Below, piece after piece: positions 58,870-64,000 of a stretch of 64,000 bases of DNA. Position 1 is the stretch's first letter; every line of letters begins with the position of its first letter. The notes beneath the pieces are model-generated. The model was not told the DNA's origin, made no database searches, and saw only the letters and a program-made list of their open reading frames with translations. This stretch comes from JBBIPA01 sp963820495 (GTDB lineage: Bacteria; Chloroflexota; Dehalococcoidia; GIF9; UBA5629), in NCBI GenBank assembly GCA_963820495.1, contig CAWGAF010000001.1:682001-746000 (forward strand), written 5' to 3'. The position numbers were made by a program, and so were the translations under genes.

Positions 58870-61800
58870 ATGGGAATACTTGAGTGGTCGATCATCGATA
58901 CCCCAGATTCTATTCCAGGTACTCTTAGGGAAATACTGAATCCACGAAACCAAGGTGCAGGAATTACTAAAATTGCTGTCGCAAATGATGGAACAACATT
59001 TTGGGCAATCGTAAGACGAGGTGATAGAAATGGCATCTCCAGAGGTGGAGCCCAAGTCATGTTGTATAGGTCGTTGGATGGCGGCCTGAGCTGGGATGAT
59101 ACTCCATATCAAAATCTGGTTCGCAATCAGACTAATATCCCGTATGGCACTTTTGTTTGGGATATTGCATTAGCTACTGACGATGCCAATATCATCGCCG
59201 TAGTATGCGCCAATATTAATGTGAGTCCATTGGTTCAAGAAGTTTGGATTTCATTCGATAATGGTATTAATTGGGATAATACTATTTGGACTCTAGAAAC
59301 TGATAAAACTGGAATTAAACTTATTAGCACAATCGATATATCACGCAGTTTTGGTGATAGGAAGATGTTAGTAGGTACTCGTGATGGAAGTGGTTTAGCT
59401 ACTAACAATATTCAAATAACCAATTTATCAAATTATAAAAAATGGAGTACTCAGGATTTAAATGGGGAAAATCCTTCGATAAATTCCGTTACTGGAGATA
59501 TTTTGGTTGCCAAGTTTTCTCCTAATTTCCCCGAGGATAAAACAATTATTATTGTTTACAGCAATGGAGAACTTGAACCTGCTCACGGAGGCACTTGGAT
59601 TGCTACAGGTATACACGACCTTGCCACTAGTAGTACTAAATGGCAATCGTTCAGAGAACATGTAGAAATAAGGAATTCTAATAATAAACCAGGAGATTCA
59701 CCTCAAATCAACGAAATCATAAGAGTGAACCTTGAATTGCCATCTGATTTTTCAGGAAATGACTCTAATTTACGTTTTTTTTATGTTAGTACCGATGCTA
59801 TTGACAGGGTAGAAAGTGTTTCGCCTAACAGAGGTGTATATCGTATAGAAAATGATATTATCCATACGTTGATGGATAATACACAAACATTTGGTCTTGT
59901 TACTTCAAATAAAAAGACACGACGAGCTGCTAGTATATCTTATTGGGGAACGTGTAAATCAGGTAAGCTTTTAGTTGGTGAAACACTCGGTTTAGCAAAC
60001 AAAGCCAATGTACATGTATGGTTTACTGATTGGCCGACAATGACTCCCATACCATGCTGGTATTTGACTAAGAAACCACCTAGTGGTGCTGCTGGTAATA
60101 TTTCAAATACTATCAGCGATAAGGATATTTTAGGCTATGGCAATGCACATATTGTGTGGTCACCTATATATGCTAGCACGGGTGTAGCTTACTTAGCTAC
60201 AAGTTCTTCAAGTCTTGGCCCGTGGAAAATACCTGAAATCAGTGATGGCGGCATCGTAGCTGATATATCCTGGCCTGCAGGCTATGTTAATGTGGTACCT
60301 TTTGATGAGTCAGCCTTTAGTCTTACACGAAATAACGGAGAGACATGGAATCAGCTTAGTTTAATAAATACATTAATTTCGAAATTGACAGATGTAGCCA
60401 TTTCACCAGATGGTACTACTCTTTATGTGGCCTCAACAAATGCCAATTTAGGATGTCAAGGATTTGACAGCGTATGGCGAAATAGTGCAAACGAACGCAT
60501 CATTTCACCACCTTTGCCTCCACTACCAGTCGGGCAAGTATGGGAGCGCATTCGAGTTTCTCAAACCAATGAAGATCCTACAATGCGCTGCAGCAAATGG
60601 GCATTGTTAAGATTATCACCGGACAAATTGGATGGGCAGGTTATATTTTGGGCAGCTGGCGGCACCTCGGGACTTGCAGAAATAGGTGGCTATCCTGTTG
60701 GCCCTAATACTAAAGTCGTGGCTTGGTCATCTGATTACGGTGATTACTGGTCAGATATATCTCCCAAGATAGAAGTCCAAGACATTGCCGTGGAATCAAG
60801 CACTATTATCTATATTCTGGATATCTTTGGTAATGTCCAAAAAATGCCTTTTACTGGTGTGAAATGGTCAAATTCACTGGAAATAGTGCCTACCTATTTG
60901 TGTGGAGGACATACAATCGAAGCTCAGGCCGCCGATAAAGTAATAGTTGGTAATTGTACGAATAGCCCATTAAGATTTCCTGTTTCAATATCTTTAGATG
61001 GTGGCCGTTCATTTATCCCATATCGCAAGGCTTTGAACAGTCAACCTAAGATAGGATATCATGCCATTTTTGATGTAGATTTTTTTAAGAACTCGACAAT
61101 ATATCTATGTAGTGATAATGACTACGACGGTTTAATTTATCGTCAGCAAGCTGCGGGAATAGCCATTAACTGGTCAGAAATAATGACTGGCAATCAGAGC
61201 CACCACTCTGGATATTATGGCCTTGTACAGACTAATCATAGAAATGTGACTGGGCAAGGTACTCTGTACGCAGCACATTGCGCACCTTCTAAACCAAAAA
61301 TCCTTTATTGTGGTGTTGAAAGAACTTTGAATCCGTTAGCTGGTTCTCCCATTCCTGGAGTGTTTTGGGATTGTTTAGATGCTAGTAGTTTTTTTCAGCG
61401 TCAATCTAAAACTGTAGAATTCACATTGGAACCCAAGTCATTTAAGCTCTTTGGTTGTTTGAGTCAAGATACAAATGCTACCCTGTTAGCAATCGATAAT
61501 GATTGGTACGCAAGCAATCAAAATGCTAGTACTAACCATGGTGGAGTCGTTAAAGTCGGAGAAAGCGGTATGCTTTGGGCATATACCGATTGCGTGGCTA
61601 AAAAAGGACCACTTCTTACCTTGCCAAATGCTACAATCATTGGTGTGGATGAAGTTACTGGTAGAAATCAAGATATCGACTTCACGTGGGAGCAATTATG
61701 TGTTAGTACCCACTACCAGCTTCAGATTGCAAAAGATCCTACCTTTTCTCTACTAATTGCTGATATTAATGATAATATGCCTTCTTCAATTACTTCGCCA

Positions 61801-62493
61801 GCACTGATATATATGGCTGCTGGTAGATATACATTGCCAAATACAATACCAGTGCCCTTTCTCCAAGAGGGTCATACTTACTACTGGCGCTGTCGGGTTA
61901 AGCAAGGTATTACTGGTCAGAAGATTGTTAGTCCGTGGTCGGACGTTCGCTACTTCACTATCAGCAAAACAAAAAAGAGTTCTTCTAAGATAATAGATCA
62001 AGTGTCCCAAGCGGAAACAACTAAGATCAATAGAAAGGAGGCTAGGCCAGGTAAGAAATACCATGCCTTTATAGCACATGCATCTGAAGATGAAAAAGAG
62101 GTAGTCAATCCTCTGTATGTCGCTCTGCGAGAGAAAGGATTGAAAGTCTGGTATGACAAATTTGTTCTTGACATAGGTGATAATATAGTCCACAAGGTAC
62201 AGCAGGGATTATTGGAAAGCTGGTATGGTATAGTTGTATTAAGCCATCATTTCTTCAACAAAGGGTTCCCCCGAGCCGAATTAGACGCATTACTCAATAT
62301 TGAAATGGAAATGTCTATTGATAAGTCAATTATTCTTCCCATATGGCATAGAATTGATAAGTCCGAGGTAGATGCAAAATCTGTCTTCCTAGGTGGGAAA
62401 TGGGCTTACAAAACTAGTGAGAAGAGTATTGAGCAAATAGCCTCGGGAATTTACACTAAAATTATTAAAGACAATTTTCCCATAATTGAATAA
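58870..62493 (+). CDS. Cytosolic beta-propeller (Asp-box) protein with C-terminal TIR domain
   Basis: The 1207-residue protein starts MGILEWSIIDTPDSIPG, matching the mature start of its secreted paralogues (PPMEWLPVDTPD, SILKWSFVDTPS). An in-frame TAA at 58858 excludes an upstream signal. Asp-box repeats (RSLDGGLSWDD, ISFDNGINWDN, TRNNGETWNQL, SSDYGDYWSD) fill residues 1-900; Fn3-like units follow (about 930-1045). Residues about 1061-1200 are a TIR domain: YHAFIAHASEDE (box 1), LREKGLKVWYD, and SHHFFNKGFPRAELDALL, whose Glu is at the position of the catalytic Glu of TIR NADases. Base composition is visibly more AT-rich than the neighbouring secreted paralogue. Function, such as NAD-linked defence, is inference. 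Confidence 0.88.
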   Translation: MGILEWSIIDTPDSIPGTLREILNPRNQGAGITKIAVANDGTTFWAIVRRGDRNGISRGGAQVMLYRSLDGGLSWDDTPYQNLVRNQTNIPYGTFVWDIALATDDANIIAVVCANINVSPLVQEVWISFDNGINWDNTIWTLETDKTGIKLISTIDISRSFGDRKMLVGTRDGSGLATNNIQITNLSNYKKWSTQDLNGENPSINSVTGDILVAKFSPNFPEDKTIIIVYSNGELEPAHGGTWIATGIHDLATSSTKWQSFREHVEIRNSNNKPGDSPQINEIIRVNLELPSDFSGNDSNLRFFYVSTDAIDRVESVSPNRGVYRIENDIIHTLMDNTQTFGLVTSNKKTRRAASISYWGTCKSGKLLVGETLGLANKANVHVWFTDWPTMTPIPCWYLTKKPPSGAAGNISNTISDKDILGYGNAHIVWSPIYASTGVAYLATSSSSLGPWKIPEISDGGIVADISWPAGYVNVVPFDESAFSLTRNNGETWNQLSLINTLISKLTDVAISPDGTTLYVASTNANLGCQGFDSVWRNSANERIISPPLPPLPVGQVWERIRVSQTNEDPTMRCSKWALLRLSPDKLDGQVIFWAAGGTSGLAEIGGYPVGPNTKVVAWSSDYGDYWSDISPKIEVQDIAVESSTIIYILDIFGNVQKMPFTGVKWSNSLEIVPTYLCGGHTIEAQAADKVIVGNCTNSPLRFPVSISLDGGRSFIPYRKALNSQPKIGYHAIFDVDFFKNSTIYLCSDNDYDGLIYRQQAAGIAINWSEIMTGNQSHHSGYYGLVQTNHRNVTGQGTLYAAHCAPSKPKILYCGVERTLNPLAGSPIPGVFWDCLDASSFFQRQSKTVEFTLEPKSFKLFGCLSQDTNATLLAIDNDWYASNQNASTNHGGVVKVGESGMLWAYTDCVAKKGPLLTLPNATIIGVDEVTGRNQDIDFTWEQLCVSTHYQLQIAKDPTFSLLIADINDNMPSSITSPALIYMAAGRYTLPNTIPVPFLQEGHTYYWRCRVKQGITGQKIVSPWSDVRYFTISKTKKSSSKIIDQVSQAETTKINRKEARPGKKYHAFIAHASEDEKEVVNPLYVALREKGLKVWYDKFVLDIGDNIVHKVQQGLLESWYGIVVLSHHFFNKGFPRAELDALLNIEMEMSIDKSIILPIWHRIDKSEVDAKSVFLGGKWAYKTSEKSIEQIASGIYTKIIKDNFPIIE

Positions 62494-62742
62494 GATAGGT
62501 TGTTTTATTAAAATCGTGCGAATGAATCAGACGAGTAATTGGATGATTCCAGAGATCATTCAATAAATTCCAAATATCAATAGTTCTGTAATACATTACG
62601 CTAAAAGTATAGTGTGCGAAATTTCAGTTCTATATTTATTGCGATAAGTACTTTAAACAATCAAATATAATAGCTCCAATAGTTGAGAATACCATCATTA
62701 TATAATGTCGTTCGGATAATACTATCGGTTGGATAGCAGAAA

Positions 62743-64000
62743 ATGCCCGAAGCCGATCTCATACTGCATAACGCCAATATACTGACCATGGACTCCAGAT
62801 ATACCCATGCCAGTTGGGTTGCTATCCGCGATGGCAAAGTGCTGGCGCTATCAGGTAAAGAGGACTTCGACCCATTAAAAGGTGCTGCCACAGAAGTTAT
62901 AGATTGCCAGGACATGACGATTTTGCCTGGTTTTCATGATGCCCACTGCCATCCTGTAGGTTTTGCCGAAAGCCTGGTCAGCCCTGACCTGAGTCGCCCT
63001 ACCGTGCGTTCCATCTCAGATATCCAGAACAAAATCAGCGAAGTGGCAACGAATACACCAGCAGGAAATTGGATTAGAGCCAGGGGTTACAGCGAGTTCT
63101 ATCTAGCCGAGAAACACCACCCCACCCGCTGGGACCTGGACAAAGCCACCACCACCCACCCAGTAAAGCTAACTCACCGTTCAGGACACGCCCATGTGTT
63201 AAATAGTCTGGGATTAAAACTCGCCGGTATCTCTATCGATACCACCGAACCTTCTGGCAGTATCATCGAGCGAGACCTGGAGACAGGTGAACCTAACGGC
63301 GTGCTCTATGAAATGGGTTCTTATCTGGCAGAGGTAATACCATCCTTAACAGATGATGAAATGGAACAAGGTATCAGGTTAGCCAGCGAACAGCTAGTCT
63401 CTTCAGGCATAACCTCGGTACAGGACGCCTCTGTGCGCAATGGAGTCCAGCGCTGGCAGAAGTTCCAGCAGTGGAAAAATCGCGGCAGCTTCAAACCCCG
63501 GATAAGCATGATGATAGGCTTGGAAGCTTTGGAGCAATTTCAAGAGCGAGGCTTGTTGCCCCAAACTAGTGATAATCAATTACAACTTGGTAGCGTGAAG
63601 ATAATCGTACACAGAGCCACCGGACAGCTTAATCCCACTCAGCAGGAGCTAAATGAAAAAGTGCTGCAAATACATAAACTGGGCTTTCAGGTCGCCATGC
63701 ACGCTGTTGAAGAAACCACTATAGCAGCAGCTTATCTGGCTCTGGATTATGCGCTGAACAATCTTCCTCGCGCTGACCACCGCCATCGTATCGAGCATTG
63801 TTCGGTATGCCAGCCAGAGATGGCTAGACTCCTGGCTTCACTGGGTGTGGCTATAGTCACCCAGCCAGCCTTTATTTATTACAACGGCGAGAGATATCTG
63901 AATACCGTACCCACCAAGCAGATTGAACACCTATATCCTTTAGCCACACTTGCCAAGGCAGGGCTCAAGGTGGCGGTTGGTTCCGATTGTCCCGTGGTAC
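62743..64000 (+). CDS. Amidohydrolase family 3 (YtcJ-like), 3' end outside window
   Basis: A frame of 419 codons with no stop runs off the right edge. The ATG at 62743 is in a 249-bp spacer after the TIR-propeller gene. LPGFHDAHCHPVGFA (near residue 68) holds the HxH metal pair, KIIVHRATGQ is the carboxylate-lysine region, MHAVEETT supplies another His, and IEHCSVCQPEM another. The domain order matches YtcJ-type metal-dependent amidohydrolases. The substrate is unknown. It may act in cyclic amide or formamide turnover. Confidence 0.88.
   Translation, partial: MPEADLILHNANILTMDSRYTHASWVAIRDGKVLALSGKEDFDPLKGAATEVIDCQDMTILPGFHDAHCHPVGFAESLVSPDLSRPTVRSISDIQNKISEVATNTPAGNWIRARGYSEFYLAEKHHPTRWDLDKATTTHPVKLTHRSGHAHVLNSLGLKLAGISIDTTEPSGSIIERDLETGEPNGVLYEMGSYLAEVIPSLTDDEMEQGIRLASEQLVSSGITSVQDASVRNGVQRWQKFQQWKNRGSFKPRISMMIGLEALEQFQERGLLPQTSDNQLQLGSVKIIVHRATGQLNPTQQELNEKVLQIHKLGFQVAMHAVEETTIAAAYLALDYALNNLPRADHRHRIEHCSVCQPEMARLLASLGVAIVTQPAFIYYNGERYLNTVPTKQIEHLYPLATLAKAGLKVAVGSDCPVV

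Noticed and set aside
1..64000. CRISPR arrays, complete tRNA or rRNA genes, and prophage structural genes
   Set aside because: Searching by eye on both strands found no regularly spaced repeats, complete RNA genes or phage modules. Only RNA 3' fragments were found.

Overview
The window looks like a chromosomal segment of an anaerobic Chloroflexota bacterium, probably of the class Dehalococcoidia or a close uncultured relative. This is inferred from gene content: rplU-rpmA-rpmE beside a DUF1385 gene, a complete AMMECR1/MEMO/radical-SAM trio, an ETF plus membrane Fe-S oxidoreductase operon, a cytoplasmic molybdopterin enzyme, many lipoproteins, and type IV pili with no sign of outer-membrane genes. 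No 16S gene or taxonomic marker search was available, so this is a family-level guess.

Layout. 1-3.3 kb: a large secreted Asp-box beta-propeller protein (minus strand, C-terminus outside the window) behind a structured leader. 3.8-10 kb: alpha/beta hydrolase, then a coupled minus-strand run amrS-amrB-amrA-tubulin-like-rarA, and a small cysteine protein behind SOS-like dyads. 10.3-14.3 kb: coaE, molybdopterin oxidoreductase, MFS transporter. 14.5-19.8 kb: MscS, CorA, a HisA-LuxR fusion with hisI, DUF1385 and three ribosomal protein genes. 19.8-26.3 kb: two almost identical 941-bp insertion sequences flanking etfB-etfA-Fe-S oxidoreductase. 26.6-31.5 kb: FecR lipoprotein, CHASE2-cyclase, TPR lipoprotein, PAP2-like protein, small basic protein. 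31.8-34.5 kb: a large GH63-type glycosidase that looks foreign. 35-39.5 kb: lipoproteins, a pseudogene, a ThiS/ThiF pair and 3' fragments of tRNA-Gly and tmRNA, which look like scars of integration. 39.6-43.7 kb: plus-strand cluster plsY, GT2, nucleotidyltransferase, transglutaminase-like, HDAC-like. 43.7-54.6 kb: type IV pilus locus (pilD, two pilins, pilT, a pilM-pilN fusion, pilO, pilX/W/V-like, pilC, pilB). 55-62.5 kb: two more propeller paralogues. The second has no signal peptide and ends in a TIR domain. 62.7 kb to the end: a truncated amidohydrolase.

The strongest candidate for an undescribed system is at 58.5-62.5 kb. A 77-residue winged-helix protein is divergently encoded from a cytosolic Asp-box propeller fused to a TIR domain, and a perfect palindrome lies between them. 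The secreted paralogues (1-3273 and 55062-58421) share the propeller but carry a signal sequence, and the one whose end is visible has a C-terminal membrane anchor. The TIR version begins where the mature chains of its secreted relatives begin, and an in-frame stop just upstream excludes a signal peptide. A sensor-effector role such as defence or NAD+ signalling is inference.

Other notable structures are the HisA-LuxR fusion, a tubulin-superfamily protein with a divergent GTP-binding loop, a frameshifted Gly-rich tail on the FecR lipoprotein, duplicated pilin promoters with one pilin lacking Glu5, and a dispersed family of palindromic intergenic repeats that supplies the ends of several proteins.
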